Shown piece by piece: positions 10,971 through 21,489 of a stretch of DNA of 64,000 bases (the first letter of the stretch is position 1; the number at the start of each line of letters is the position of its first letter). Under the pieces are notes generated by a model. The model did no database searches and had not been told where the DNA came from. It saw only the letters and a list, made by a program, of their open reading frames with translations. Position numbers and translations under genes: made by a program. Origin of the DNA: Shinisaurus crocodilurus (lineage: Eukaryota > Chordata > Lepidosauria > Squamata > Shinisauridae); NCBI GenBank assembly GCA_021292165.1, contig CM037877.1:203464715-203528714 (forward strand). The letters are read 5' to 3'.

Positions 10971-11258
10971 TGTACATATCCCTTATAAATCATTGTAACA
11001 AATGGAACTGCAAGAGGTTTTGAGTCTTGCACAAGCTTCTATATTTTCAAAATGACACTATAGATAACTTTTTGTCTTGGAACCTGTAAATATTTGCTTG
11101 CAGACTTTGAAATCTTTATGTTTTTCAACAGCGAGCTCCTTATCCCTCCCACTCCCACCCCCACAAGGCAGAGGAAGCGTCTTTTGCTATGACTTTTGGT
11201 TTATGAGCCCAACAGACTATAAAGGCGGAATGACTGCTGTGGCAATTTTCTGTACATA
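10971..11258 (+). promoter_or_regulatory. Cluster of three Pumilio-type motifs
   Basis: Three matches to the Pumilio response consensus UGUANAUA occur on the + strand: TGTACATA at 10971-10978, TGTAAATA at 11085-11092 and TGTACATA at 11251-11258. All are upstream of the AATAAA at 11321. Pumilio proteins bind such sites in mRNA 3' UTRs to repress or destabilise transcripts. The clustering supports a real 3' UTR here; binding is not shown. Confidence 0.5.
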
Positions 11259-11320
11259 TTTTATAAATAACGTATCAGTGTGATGACTTCGTAAAGTTGA
11301 AAAGTAGAGATTGGAAAAAG

Positions 11321-11326
11321 AATAAA
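11321..11326 (+). terminator. Candidate polyadenylation signal AATAAA
   Basis: Canonical AATAAA in 'aaagaataaacacc', followed 30-60 bases later by a T/G-rich element. Best candidate for the RH2 transcript 3' end in this window. Confidence 0.5.
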
Positions 11327-11884
11327 CACCAGCAGCACAAAGAAGGAAATAATGTTTGCCTGTTTTCTGTGCAGAGCAAGAAAGAACATCTGATGGTGAA
11401 AGCATTTGCAGTGGAGGGGTAGAGCAGCTCTTCTTGGGAATCTGTGTACTAGGAATTTCTTTACAGGGCTTAACCCTTCACATCTTCTGTAGAATACTCA
11501 GGATGTGAACAAGTATACACTATATACCTATAATATTCGATTTTGCTCAGCCTACACCAAAAGCACATATTTGAGTAGCTGTTACTACGACCAACTAAAC
11601 AAGGGTCTCTCTAAGTGGAGCACACACATGCACACCTCTCCTTGTGTAGGAGGTATATGTAGAAATGGATAGACTAGAGTGAGCAGCAGCTCTAGGGCTT
11701 TCATTACAATCCTGAATGAAAGTATTAGACCGTAGCAGGCATTTTAGATAGAGATTGAGGGAGTTCTTAATAGATCTGGCATGTGTGAATGTCAGAGCAC
11801 ATCGTAGGAAGAGGTTGCTAATTTCCACCTCCTGGGTAAAAGGCAGATAAGAGCTTACTTGCAATCTGAACCTCTAATGGACAT

Positions 11885-11998
11885 ATTTGGCAGTCTGTCC
11901 TACAGTGGCCATGTGGCCTACTTTACAGAGGAGAATCCCCTATTTGAAGGGCCATCACAGGGCAGACCTCTGTGAAGGCAACCTCTATTTGAAGAATT
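11885..11998 (-). repeat. Fragment of a repeat shared with 58.7-59.05 and 61.6-61.9 kb
   Basis: On the minus strand it carries the phrases 'ccttcaaatag' and 'tctgtaaagtagg', which also occur in order in the repeats at 58690-59054 and 61618-61930. Only the 3' part is present. Confidence 0.5.
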
Positions 11999-12004
11999 TC
12001 CAGA

Positions 12005-12405
12005 GGGGTAGCTATGTTAGTCTGTAGCAGGAAAAACAACAGAGTCTTGTGGCACCTTAAAGATGAACACATGTATTATGGTATAAGCCAGCCTTCCCCA
12101 ACATTGTGGCCTCTAGATGTTTTGGATGACTACTCCCAGCATTCTTGACCATTGGCCAAGGTGGCTGGGGCCGATGGGGACTGAAGCTCAAAACATCTGG
12201 AGGCCACCAGGCTGGAGAAGTCTGGCAAACTTCAGTGGTCTACAGTCTGCTTCATCAGATGCATGAAGTGTTATCCTGAGTTCCACGTGTATGTGTGTAC
12301 ACTTGGAACTCAGGATAACACCTCATTCATCTGATGAAGTGGACAGTAGTCCAAGAGAGCTTATGCCATAATAAACTTGTTAGTCTAAAGTGCCACAAGT
12401 TCCTT
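12005..12405. mobile_element. Long palindromic (foldback) element with a nested MITE
   Basis: The left arm contains 'cttgtggcacctta' and 'tattatggtataagc'. The right arm contains the complements 'ttatgccataataaa' and 'aaagtgccacaag'. Further in, 'cttcatcagatgcatgaa' and 'tcctgagttcca' pair with their complements around a centre near 12,292. The hairpin is complete only if the MITE at 12089-12224 is removed from the left arm. Non-coding; family not recognised with certainty. Confidence 0.65.
12089..12224. mobile_element. hAT-type MITE nested in the foldback element
   Basis: Begins 'cagccttccccaac' and ends 'ggctggagaagtctg', with inner arms around 'catctggaggccacca'. It belongs to the group also found at 15344, 26328, 28206 and 47691. 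The flanking octamers have diverged and no longer match clearly. Confidence 0.65.
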
Positions 12406-12640
12406 TGCTCGTTTTTTCACTATTTGAAGAGCTGACTGGCTGGTTCAAGTTTGGTTTAAAGAGAAAGAACCCTAAGGAGGGAGAGCGGCAGAGCCTTGAG
12501 GTCGCCCATCCACAGTTAGCACCTGGACAGCACATTGAGCAGGCCGGCACAGGCCACAGTCCTCTCCACTGTGGTGAGGCAAACCGTATTCCTATCTACA
12601 TTATAGTAATTATTTCTTAATCTGCAGCTATACATATAAA

Positions 12641-12692
12641 TGAACACACACACACACACACACATTCCACACACACATTCCACACACACACT
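12641..12692. repeat. (CA)n microsatellite with ATTC interruptions
   Basis: Three CA blocks separated by 'attc'. Confidence 0.95.
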
Positions 12693-12838
12693 GCAATTTT
12701 CTGCTCTCTTTCCCCCTCTTTTACTGATGCATTTCCTCTTTTCTGGCAATGTGCAAGTGGCCACCCTAGTCTGTCCTTGGACAAGTGCAGCATTGTCCAT
12801 CCTGAAGGAAGCATCCAACTGCTTCTGTCACGAGCGAC

Positions 12839-12900
12839 AGTATTTATTTATTTATTTATTATATCTATACCCCGCCTTTTTTCCTGCAAGGAAATGGTGG
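12839..12900 (-). repeat. LINE/SINE tail fragment, minus strand
   Basis: '(ttta)n...ctataccccgccttttttcc' is the complement of the common squamate 3' tail that reads 'ggcggggtata...aataaata'. Confidence 0.5.
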
Positions 12901-12979
12901 TATGGATAAGGAATGGAATCAATACAGGGGAGGGATAATAGTAGATTCAGGTCGAGGAGTGGGATGGAGGAAGCAACTT

Positions 12980-13215
12980 CTGACCTGGTTCACAGGATAC
13001 AATAACCCAACATGGCTGGTGGGGAACCCACCATGGTTCCCCATGGTGAACCCACCATGGTGGGATGTCATGATGTCTGAACCTGGCATGGTTTCTGCAA
13101 GGTGGCTTATTTTTCATGAACAAGCCACCCTGAGAACCCATGGTTTGTTATTTGGTTGTTCAAGGTGCCTTATTGTGTGATGCCCAAACCCAGCAGGGTG
13201 ACTTCATTGTGTGTT
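12980..13215. repeat. Short interspersed repeat rich in ACCCACCATGG phrases
   Basis: Repeated self-complementary 'aacccaccatgg' and 'ccatggtg' phrases with outer ends 'ctggttcacaggata' and a 'gcccaaaccc' phrase. Related stretches occur at about 870-1065 ('aacccatcatggg') and 39,730-39,920 ('aagccaccatggg'). Probably one old DNA-transposon-derived family. Confidence 0.4.
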
Positions 13216-13914
13216 GTCAGGAATGGCTAGAGAGCTGCCCAGCAGGAGTGCCAAAACCCTTTGCTGCTCCTCATGATCTCACTAGTGCTGCTGCCATCCT
13301 CCCTTCTCAGTGCCCTCCACCCTGTGCTCCTAAAAATTGAGAAGAAAGGACACCGGAGAGACTCCCGAACGTGTTCACGAGCGAGAGAACAACCAACCCA
13401 TGGTGGCTTCTTCTCAGTGTAGCTTAGCATGACATGTGAACTTGCACACAGAGTTGGGGTGGGAAGGCACAGAGCCAGGCCCTATCTTGAGTGTATTAGC
13501 TGGAGCTGGCCCTGATTTTATGTAGGCACAACTGCAATAATTAAATATTTCTATTTTAAAAGGTCTTGTAAGCTGAACATTTGCCAGATCCTTCAGGGTC
13601 TATGTGTATGAGATTTCCTTTGCTGTTGCATCAGCACTAAGATTTCATTATCTATCACCTCAGGTGATAGGAGGATCTCCCACAGCAGTTGGAGAGGCAC
13701 TCAAACTCACTAAAAGTTCAGTTCTTTTCTCTTATCCTCCAGCTGATTTCCATTGGAGTCATAGAAATTCCGTTAAGAGCTAATTGTTGCTTGGGGCACT
13801 TATTCCTCATTTACAAGAATGCCTCTTCTCTTGGATTCCTAGAACGTCAATATATCCCCCGCCCCCAAATGTAAACAGAGAGTAACAATTGATCATACAG
13901 CATGATTGTAATAT

Positions 13915-14080
13915 GGGCATTACGCTGGCTGAGCTTGTCTGAGCGTGGAAAGCTAAGCAGGGTCAGGCCTGGTTATTACTTGGATGGGAGACCTCTCCTC
14001 TAGTTTCCTGCATTAAGCAGGGGGTTGGACTCGATGGCCTTGTAGGCTCCTTCCAACTCTATGATCTATGAAATCTATGA
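13915..14080 (+). mobile_element. 5S-rRNA-derived SINE with CR1-like tail, copy 1
   Basis: The segment 13922-13994 closely follows the 3' two-thirds of vertebrate 5S rRNA, with box A 'aagctaagcagggtc' and box C-like 'ttacttggatgggagacc', which form the internal RNA polymerase III promoter. It continues into 'gcagggggttggactcgatg...ccttccaactctatgat', the hallmark of CR1 3' ends. The second copy is at 53874-54034. It is a retroposed SINE, not a 5S gene: the 5' third of 5S is degraded and the 3' end is replaced. Confidence 0.8.
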
Positions 14081-14235
14081 AACCAAATCAGACCCAGTGT
14101 CTTAACTCACTGCTGAGACTTCAACAGTAGTCTCAGCACCAAAAGCTTCAGAACAAGCAGCATAAAGGGATGTTTCTTCTGATCCCGCAGCTGCTGTAGG
14201 TATGGTGTTTGCTTACAGCTTTGAAACTGATCCCC

Positions 14236-14284
14236 TTTCTTTTCTTTTCTTTTTCTCTCTTTCTTTCTTTCTTTCTTTCTTTTT
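14236..14284. repeat. (TTTC)n microsatellite
   Basis: Polypyrimidine TTTC repeats. Confidence 0.9.
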
Positions 14285-14299
14285 ATTATCATGCAGCAG

Positions 14300-14397
14300 T
14301 TTTACATTTCCAGAAAAGCTGGCTTTGCACAGTAGTCAGTAATAGCTAATTCTGGTCTCCATGCTATAGCAGCATATTAACAATAATGACACACACA

Positions 14398-14432
<35 letters not shown>

Positions 14433-15340
14433 TGTGCTTTATTTTGCTTTCCCCCTTCCTTCTCCCTTGGAATCCTCCTCCACAGAGCTGAATGATCTAT
14501 TATGCCATTTATGCCACAGTGCAGGGTCCCAGCTAAACAGGGAGCTCCAGTCATGGTGAAATTATTAGGGCAGCTTCTTATTATTTACTTACACTCATTC
14601 CGTTTATATCTCGCCTTCCCTCCAAGGAAGTCAGGGAAGCGTATTCTTGCCTTCCCATTTAATCCTTCCAGGGCAAGCACTTGCTTGCTTGGCACAAAAA
14701 CAAACTGGGCTGCTCAAACGCTCAAGTCGAACACGAGAAAAGCCTTACTGAGCTCCCCCATTTCTTCTCTATCTCCCCAACTCCCATGGCCTCCCTATTA
14801 GTTTCCCGTAAATCCTTTCCCGCAAATCCTTTCCTTTGGGGAAGGAAAGGGAACAGGTGGCAGAGGGCTAGGAAGTGGGGAAGCTGGTAATTTCTCTTCC
14901 TCCAGCAGCCCAACTCCTTTTCTTCCCCCCCCCCCAAGACACCAGTCTCAAGGCCTATCCCTCACCAGCAGCATGACCCATGACGGCTTTTATAAGCCAG
15001 GGTGCCGCTCAGAACCAGGCACCAGTATGGGTCCGGGGAAGAAGACAGCACCCTATAGCACTGCGGGGTCTGGAAGGCCATGTATAGCCTCATTGTGCTT
15101 GGTTGTGCTGGGCTCGGAGCCCTGCATCAGCCCTACCACCTCCACGCCAGAGGGAATGGAGGGAGGCTGTGCCCCACGAGGTCACCACGTGGTCTGGCTG
15201 GGCATCGCATCATTATCGCCAGTTGTATTGAAAATCTGCCGGAGCCTGCAGTTGTCGCTGTGAGCTGGGCAGGGCTGGGTTCGGAGAAGCCAACCTGCCG
15301 CCCTTTGCGCCATCCACAATGACTGCCGTGCCATGACATA
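14300..15340. other. No gene recognised
   Basis: Contains a (CA)n tract at about 14,389-14,430 and unassigned sequence. The ORFs here are short and have no recognisable motif. Confidence 0.6.
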
Positions 15341-15343
15341 ATT

Positions 15344-15473
15344 CAGCTTTCCGCAACCTGGTGCCTTCCAGATGTTTTAGAGAACAACTCCCAGAGCTCC
15401 TGACCACTGGCTGTGCTGGCAGAGGCTGATGGAATTGCAAAACATCTGGAGGGCACCAGGTTGGGACTGGCTG
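15344..15473. mobile_element. hAT-type MITE
   Basis: Begins 'cagctttccgcaacctggtg' and ends 'caccaggttgggactggctg'. The inner arms pair ('ccagatgttttag' against 'aaaacatctgg'). The flanks 'acataatt' and 'gcataaag' match at 5 of 8 positions, consistent with a decayed 8-bp duplication. Confidence 0.7.
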
Positions 15474-15479
15474 GCATAA

Positions 15480-17144
15480 AGGATGAATGGGAAGGTGGGG
15501 AGGTGCATGTGGCAAGCTGGTGATCTGCAGCCACCTCCGTACACAGGATCAAGCTTTGGGTGCACCATTGCAGGTGCTGTAAATACATTTGTGGTGGGAT
15601 GGAGATGGCGCACACCAGCATGTTGTAGTAATACTTTCACGATAGCCAACTGGCCACAGACATAAAAGCAGCATGGACAGGCATGTCAAGTGACCGCTGC
15701 ATGACCCAGTGCTGGCTCCAGGTTTTTGGGGGACCCTGAGCAAGACACCCTTAGTGAGCCCCCACCCTTAGTGAGTCTACCTTTTCTCCATCATTGTTAC
15801 CAGCTCCTCCTGCTCCTCAGTAATAATTTGCAAGCTCAGAGCAATGGTACATTTTAACTTTCACACAGTGTGACACAAGAATTCCCCCTTTAGTACACTT
15901 TTTGTCCTTGTCTTCTGAATGCACCAGCAAAAAGGAATGTGCTTCAGGCCCTGGGGCCATCTCCGAGGTGACCAGAGAAACCTGTCCCTGCTATTTCTGC
16001 TGTTGTGCCGCCTCTTTGAGAAGCTAAGCAAAGAGGAAGAAGGCATGCCAAGCATCACCAAGAAACAAGAGGAGGGAATTTTTAAGCAGGTTTTGTGCTC
16101 CAAAAGAAGATGGGGCAGGGGGCGGGCAAGAACCTAAAGCAGTGGCTCAGCTGAATGTGAGTTCTTTGCTTCATCTGAGAACCTTGCCCTTCTCTTGTGC
16201 CAAAGTAATTCATGTCAGATGCACACATGCTGCCCTGAGCTCCCAGGGGTCCGCATAGGGAATGCCAAGCAGATAACAATAGATTATAAAATTAAGCTAA
16301 AATATCTATCAGAAATCAAGAAAATAATTTTAGAAAAAAATAAACAATGCCTGAACCTCACTCCTGGTAAATGGCTTAATTTTGGATGATAAAGGCCAGC
16401 CTGAATAAATATCTTCTGCAATGTTTTTGAGAGATGCTTGGGCTTGAGTGAATCTCCAGAGGAGTGGAGTATACACCTCAGCCACTAGGAATGCCTCTCC
16501 ATCGCCTCTTGTTCTCAGCTGCATATGTTGGGATCATTCTTTGCTAGACTAGGGATTATGATAGCATATGGGAGAGAAAATTACTTTTTCTTAGGCTATG
16601 GGATGTTTCTCTGCAAAAGCACCAGACAAGCCAAAACCAAATTAGATTCACCACGATGCTACAGAAGCCGATTGTTTTGAAAGTCACCAAAAGGTGCATA
16701 AGTGGTCATTGTCCCCCAACAATGGGCAGGATTTTATGATATGGTCTCTGATTGCTACCCTATGCATGGTAGGAAGTGAGAGGATGCTTTTCCTCCTTGC
16801 CTCTGATGTCACATATGGGAAGTGGGGGAGGGATAGCATTCTAACAGGGCATATGCACAAAAATCCAATGTGTCTAGGCCTAGATTGCAAGGCTGCCTCT
16901 CAGATATTCTCTGCCCGTGTGGAGATCCAGTGGGCTCAGACGAGGCAGGCGGTTGGAGAGGGAAGATGTGCTCTTGCTCCCCACCACATGTAGGGGAGCA
17001 ATCAGAGAACATGCCATCCAATGCAACTGAAGAGTAGGGATGCTTTGCACAATACAAAAGGATGACTCACAGCAATGAAAATAGATCTGAGAGCTCAGAT
17101 CTCAAAAGAGAGTTTGTAACACACAGTGCTAAACACCTGTGCTT

Positions 17145-17182
<38 letters not shown>

Positions 17183-17640
17183 AGAGTTTCATTATAGGGG
17201 ATGGCAATGTGTGCCCCTCATCCAGGCCCTTTGTTTGCCAGAACAGATAATATAACAGCAGTGATAGAGGGAATTGCTGCCGTGTGGAAGAGAGATTTTG
17301 AGATTTCCTGAAGGCCATTTTTAGGGAAGGGATTGAACTTGCCTTGTCATAATCCCCTCTTCAAAATAGCCCTCTGCAGAAAGTGGCTGCCAACCAGGGC
17401 CTTATGATGTCTTGGAGATCAGTTGCACCATCTCTCAATTTCTCTTGCATCCCCACAGCAATAAACCTTAAGGTATATATTCCTGAAACATATTTTTCCC
17501 ATAATGAGTGAACAGGTATCAGTCAACCCAGGGGGGCAGAGAGATGCCATCTTAGAGGTGCCATACCAAAATGATTCCAATTGTGATGAAGTCACAAATA
17601 AGTCGAGGGAAATACATGGGGAGGATGCCCGTTACAGTGT
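15480..17640. other. No gene recognised
   Basis: Unassigned sequence with a (CA)n tract at 17,146-17,178. No splice-bounded conserved reading frame seen. Confidence 0.6.
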
Positions 17641-18403
17641 GTCCGCTTTCCAAGTTCTGGAAAGGCTGTCCTTTCGAGTCCGAGTCCTTGGTCCAAAATG
17701 GTGACTCATGAGTCACGAGTCACGAGTCACTCCCAAAGCTGACTCCACGAGTCCCTATTAAAATCAATGGGGGGGGGGGTCCCAACAAAATAAGGCTACT
17801 TCAGATGTGTGGCTTAAATAAATTCTAGGCACAAGTGTACCTTTTAATTTCAAAACTCTGCAACTGATTTTGGCAAGAACAGACCAGGCAGACAAACCCA
17901 AAATAACCAGGCAGGCAGAGGAGGCAGGGAACCCCAAAGCAGGCAGGCAGAGGTCTTTGTCTTGTACAATTCAAACTGTGGAACTGGTTAAGAAGAGACC
18001 AGGCAGGCTGGGAACCCCAAACAGGCAGGCAGAGGCAGCCAAACCCAAAATGTCTGAACGGTTGCATTTTAGGAAAATGATTTTAAAAAATAAACTTGCT
18101 GTACTTCCTAAAACTTATCCATGTTGCATTTGAGGAACATGATTTTTTCTAAATGTTTGCCCCCCCCCCCCATTCTGGAACGGTGAGGTCTCATCACAAT
18201 TTCACCCTCACTCTTCGCCGGCGATCGCACTCCTCTCCACTCTTTCTGGCACAGCCCAGGGATGTTGAAGAGTCCTTGGTCTCGAGTCCCGAGTCGAGTC
18301 TCGAGTCCCATTAAAAATATTGGGACTCGAGTCCGAGTCGAGTCAGAGGGGGGACTCAGTCTGACTCACGAGTCGAGTCCTTGAGTCCGAGTCCCCATTT
18401 CTG
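17640..18403 (+). mobile_element. GAGTC-rich hAT-like element, chimeric copy
   Basis: Both ends are runs of 'gagtc/gactc' repeats. The body carries 'caggcaggcagaggca' repeats and 'atgttgcatttgaggaaca'. The same sequence occurs in reverse at 31047-31744. Here the right end is 'gagtccgagtccccatttctg', the left terminus is not canonical, and an extra block of roughly 100-130 bp plus an internal copy of the left terminal motif ('cagggatgttgaagagtcc' at 18257) precede the right GAGTC block. This suggests two elements fused, or one rearranged. Confidence 0.7.
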
Positions 18404-18868
18404 GGAGCTCCAAAGGAGCGTTGCTTCAGCAATGGTTCAGCTCAGACCGAGAGTTCATGGTGGCTCCACCCTTTCCTGACTCTCAGCCAGGCACTGATCC
18501 AGGCAGGTGCTTACACAAGCTTTCCCCTCCTGCCAAATCGACTGACAAGTGGCTAGCCAGGCACCTTGCCAGGGGCCTTGAAGCTCCTTCCTGAATTGCC
18601 ATCTTCTTTGCTCCTGAGGCACAAGACCTAGATGATGGGGGAGGATCCGAGAGCCAGCCAAGAACCCAGGCCATGCAGCTGGACTCTCTGGGTCTGAAGG
18701 CTCCTCATAGTCACTGGCGGTGTAGGGGTTTACTTTGGGGGGGAGGGTGTTTACTCTCCCTACTTCTCCAAGGAGCTGAATCGTGACACAGTGTTACTGA
18801 TCCTTGGCAAATTATGTTTCCTGTTACCACAGTGTAAATCTACTGGCTTCTGCGAAGATATTGCATAG

Positions 18869-19079
18869 CAGCGGAGGCTGGTGGCTCCAGTGTCAGTGGG
18901 GCAATGTATCCACTCCGGGTTGTAGACTGAACTTCTAAGGAGCTATCCTCTTTGTTCTGAATCTAAGTTTTGGGGGATACGGAATAAGGTTTGGCAGCAT
19001 GGATAGCTCCTTTAAAGTTCAGACTGAAACCCGGACTGGATACACTGCCCCACTGACATTGGAGCTGCCTCCAGTGCTG
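18869..19079. mobile_element. Foldback MITE
   Basis: The left arm 'cagcggaggctggtggctcc' and the right arm '...ggagctgcctccagtgctg' are inverted. Inside, 'gtcagtggggcaatgtatcca' (about 18,893) pairs with 'tggatacactgccccactgac', and 'ggagctatcc' with 'ggatagctcc'. CAG...CTG ends suggest hAT. The flanking octamers do not match clearly. Confidence 0.65.
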
Positions 19080-19273
19080 CCTAGATGACTGGTTTACCAG
19101 CTCAAGACTTCAGAAGGGCACTGCTATGTTCTTTGCTATGACAGAGCTCTAGAATTCCCATGGAAGTGACATTCCCCTTAAAAGCAGGAATCTGGCATAT
19201 CTCCCAAAGCAAACTGAGAGCAGAACAAATCATTTGTCTCCCTGCCCACTCGTTGAGTTCTGACAAGCCTCTT

Positions 19274-19274
<1 letters not shown>

Positions 19275-19313
<39 letters not shown>
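19275..19313. repeat. (CA)n microsatellite
   Basis: CA run of about 19 units. Confidence 0.95.
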
Positions 19314-19315
<2 letters not shown>

Positions 19316-19723
19316 TACCATCAGCCTTCGTTGAATGTGGGTTCTGGGAGGTGGCTTCTCGTATTCAGTCTAAACTAACATCATCCATTATTGCTCAGCC
19401 TTTAATATTTAAACATGCCCAACGTAGCCTTAAATAAAGCAATTCTGTTGCGGCAAAGGGTTTTTCGTGGAGTCAAAGTTCCTCTCCCTCCGGGGCCCTT
19501 AGAGTCGGCATCATTACGGAATTGGCAGCGTCAGGGAAAAAGACGGTTCCCTGTGTCAGTGAATTTGTTATCAAACCAGTTAGTCACTGCACTCATTCCC
19601 TCCTGGTCTCTGCTTTGCTCTCTCTTCCTCCCTCCTCCTGTCTGCCACTTCTGTCTCTCCTTCATCTTCCAGCTTGAAACAGCTGACAATATATAAGGTA
19701 CCACCTAGAGCAAGTTGCTATAA

Positions 19724-19832
19724 CAGTGTTCTCCAACCTTGGGTCCCCAGATGTTTTTGGCCTACAACTGGCTGGGGCATGCTGGGAGTTGTAGGCCAAA
19801 AACATCTGGGGACCCAAGGTTGGAGAACACTG
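19724..19832. mobile_element. hAT MITE, same family as 5295-5415
   Basis: Nearly the same arms as the element at 5295: 'cagtgttctccaaccttggg' at the left and its complement at the right, with 'tttttggcctacaact' inside. Flanks 'tgctataa' and 'ggctataa' match at 7 of 8 positions. 109 bp. Confidence 0.82.
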
Positions 19833-20218
19833 GGCTATAATGTCATTTGTGATGGAGTGAGCGACCACCCTGTACTCCCTTTTAAATTTCAGTCCAGCAC
19901 TTCTCAGGAATCTGAGCCACAGTCCAGGTCCAGGAGAGAGACCTGCAAAATGCTCAGCAGCACCCAAAACAGTTTAAGAGGTGTCTTCCATAAACACTTT
20001 CCATGTGGGGGCGTTCTTGCCCCATCTGTGCATTCACAAATGAACTGGCATTGCATTCTATCAGAATTCTTCTCCCATCCTCTTTTTTTTTCTTTCTGCC
20101 TGGATTTTTTGAAATTATGCAGTGTCTTTCCAGGATTCTGTCTTAACACTATCCTGGCTAGACCAAAAAATGGCAAGCCAAAAAAGATGGGGGTGGGAAG
20201 AGGTTAAGAAGCGTTACA

Positions 20219-20571
20219 ATTTATTTATTTATTTATTTATTTGTTGTATTTTTGGATCGCCCATCTGGCTGGCTAACCAGCCACTCTGGGTGATGTACAA
20301 CATGATAAATGCATTTAAAATACATGATATAAAATATATTTAAAACAGTATAAAACAGTATAACTTTTAAAATCTTAACCCACCCCATATTCCCGCCTGA
20401 ATAACCATGTTTTTAGTGAGCGGCGGAAGCTCAACAGAGAGGGGGCATGGCGGATGTCACTAGGGAGGGAGTTCCACAGTATGGGGGCCACCACAGAAAA
20501 GGCCCTCTTCCTAGTCCCCACCAGTCTAGCTGCTCTGGCTGCAGGGACAAGGAGAAGGCCGTCTGTGGCAG
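20219..20571 (-). mobile_element. L2-like LINE 3' fragment
   Basis: On the minus strand this encodes the C-terminus of an L2-type ORF2 (LWNSLPSDIRHAPS, then RSLKTWLFRREYGVG and a stop), followed by a 3' UTR ending in the (TTTA)n tract on the + strand. It is the same family as 24074-25532 but lacks all of the endonuclease and most of the reverse transcriptase, as expected of a 5'-truncated copy. Confidence 0.85.
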
Positions 20572-21076
20572 TCCTGAATACAATCCTGAATACTTGAAAG
20601 AAAGCCCCATTGGTTTCAATGGGCCTGCCTTTCAGGTAAATGTGTGCACAGACAGGACTGGAGCATGATCTGCAAAACATAGGAACTGCTATAGGAGGCC
20701 AGGCCTACAGGCCTAGTGTCCTGCATTGGGTGGGTCAGACTTCGCATTGGGGCAGGTGTTTCTAGGGAACAAGCCATTTCAGGGAACCCTGGGTCTGACC
20801 AAGAAGCTGCTGGGCCCTCGGGAGAGATGGCTTCAGAATTTCCCCCTCTGGCAAATGTCCTACTTGTGAGGGGAGGGTCTTGCTCCTGAGAAGACCTTTA
20901 CTCTTGAGTTGTCTTTATTGCAAGTGGAAAGGTTTAAGCACATCTTCCCTGACCACTGGTTCTTCCCTTCATAACATGCCTTTTCTCACTGCTTTTAAAA
21001 TTTTCTATGGAGAAGCAAGTACCAAAATCTGGATTTCCACTGGTCTACTTGCAGCCTCAGTCCAAATAACAGAAAA

Positions 21077-21267
21077 GGGCTGTAGCTCAGTGGCGGAGCA
21101 CCTGCTTTGCATGCAGAAGGTTACATGTTCAATCCCCGGTATCTCCAGGTAGGGCTAGGAAGGAATCCTGCCTGAAACCCTGGAGAGCTGCTGCCAGTCA
21201 GTGTCGACAATACTGGGATAAATGGAGGAATGGTCTGACTCAGTAGAAGGCAGCTTCCTATGTTCCT
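21077..21267 (+). mobile_element. tRNA-derived SINE
   Basis: The head has a pol III box A ('tagctcagtggcggagca') and a box B-like 'ggttacatgttcaatcc'. A body ends 'gtctgactcagtagaaggcagcttcctatgttcct', a tail typical of reptile SINEs. A diverged copy lies at about 45,045-45,240, and the head alone occurs on the minus strand at 57851-57895. It is not a working tRNA gene, since no acceptor stem closes it. Confidence 0.75.
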
Positions 21268-21309
21268 AGCTGTAGAGAACAAGAAACTGCAGAAGGCACA
21301 CAAAAGTTT

Positions 21310-21480
21310 ATTTATTTATTTATTTCATTTTCATACCGCCCAATAGCCGAAGCTCTCTGGGCGTTACAGCAATTAACAAGACAGTCCCTGCCTGCAGGCT
21401 TACAATCTAAAAAGACACACGACACATAAGGAAAAAGGAATGGGGAGGGAAGAAGGGGGAAATATCTATTAATACTCCTG
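21310..21480 (-). repeat. LINE 3' tail repeat, copy 1
   Basis: '(ttta)n...ataccgcccaatagccgaagctctctgggcg' continuing through 'aattaacaagacagtccctgcctgcaggcttacaatctaaaaagacac'. An almost identical copy is at 34528-34680. Read on the minus strand it is a 3' end with an A-rich tail. Confidence 0.7.
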
Positions 21481-21489
21481 GCAGGGCTG

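Larger units (their letters stand above)
8693..11345 (+). other. RH2: Probable RH2 3' UTR
   Basis: This stretch follows the RH2 stop codon. The first canonical AATAAA I can find on the + strand downstream of the stop is at 11321. The last part (about 10,850-11,345) looks like a typical 3' UTR end: AT-rich, three UGUANAUA motifs (10971, 11085, 11251), then AATAAA and a T/G-rich segment ('tgtttgcctgttttctgtg'). It includes the compound microsatellite at 10143-10224 and the GT tract at 10580-10634. Attribution to RH2 is inference from orientation and the absence of another + strand coding exon. A 3' UTR of about 2.6 kb would be long for a visual opsin, so an earlier non-canonical polyadenylation site is possible. 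Confidence 0.5.

Noticed and set aside
13922..13994. Possible 5S rRNA gene
   Set aside because: The 5' third is degraded and the 3' end is replaced by a CR1-like tail, the same join as in the copy at 53.9 kb. It is a SINE.
21077..21150. Possible tRNA gene
   Set aside because: It has A- and B-box-like parts but continues into a SINE body and lacks a closing acceptor stem.
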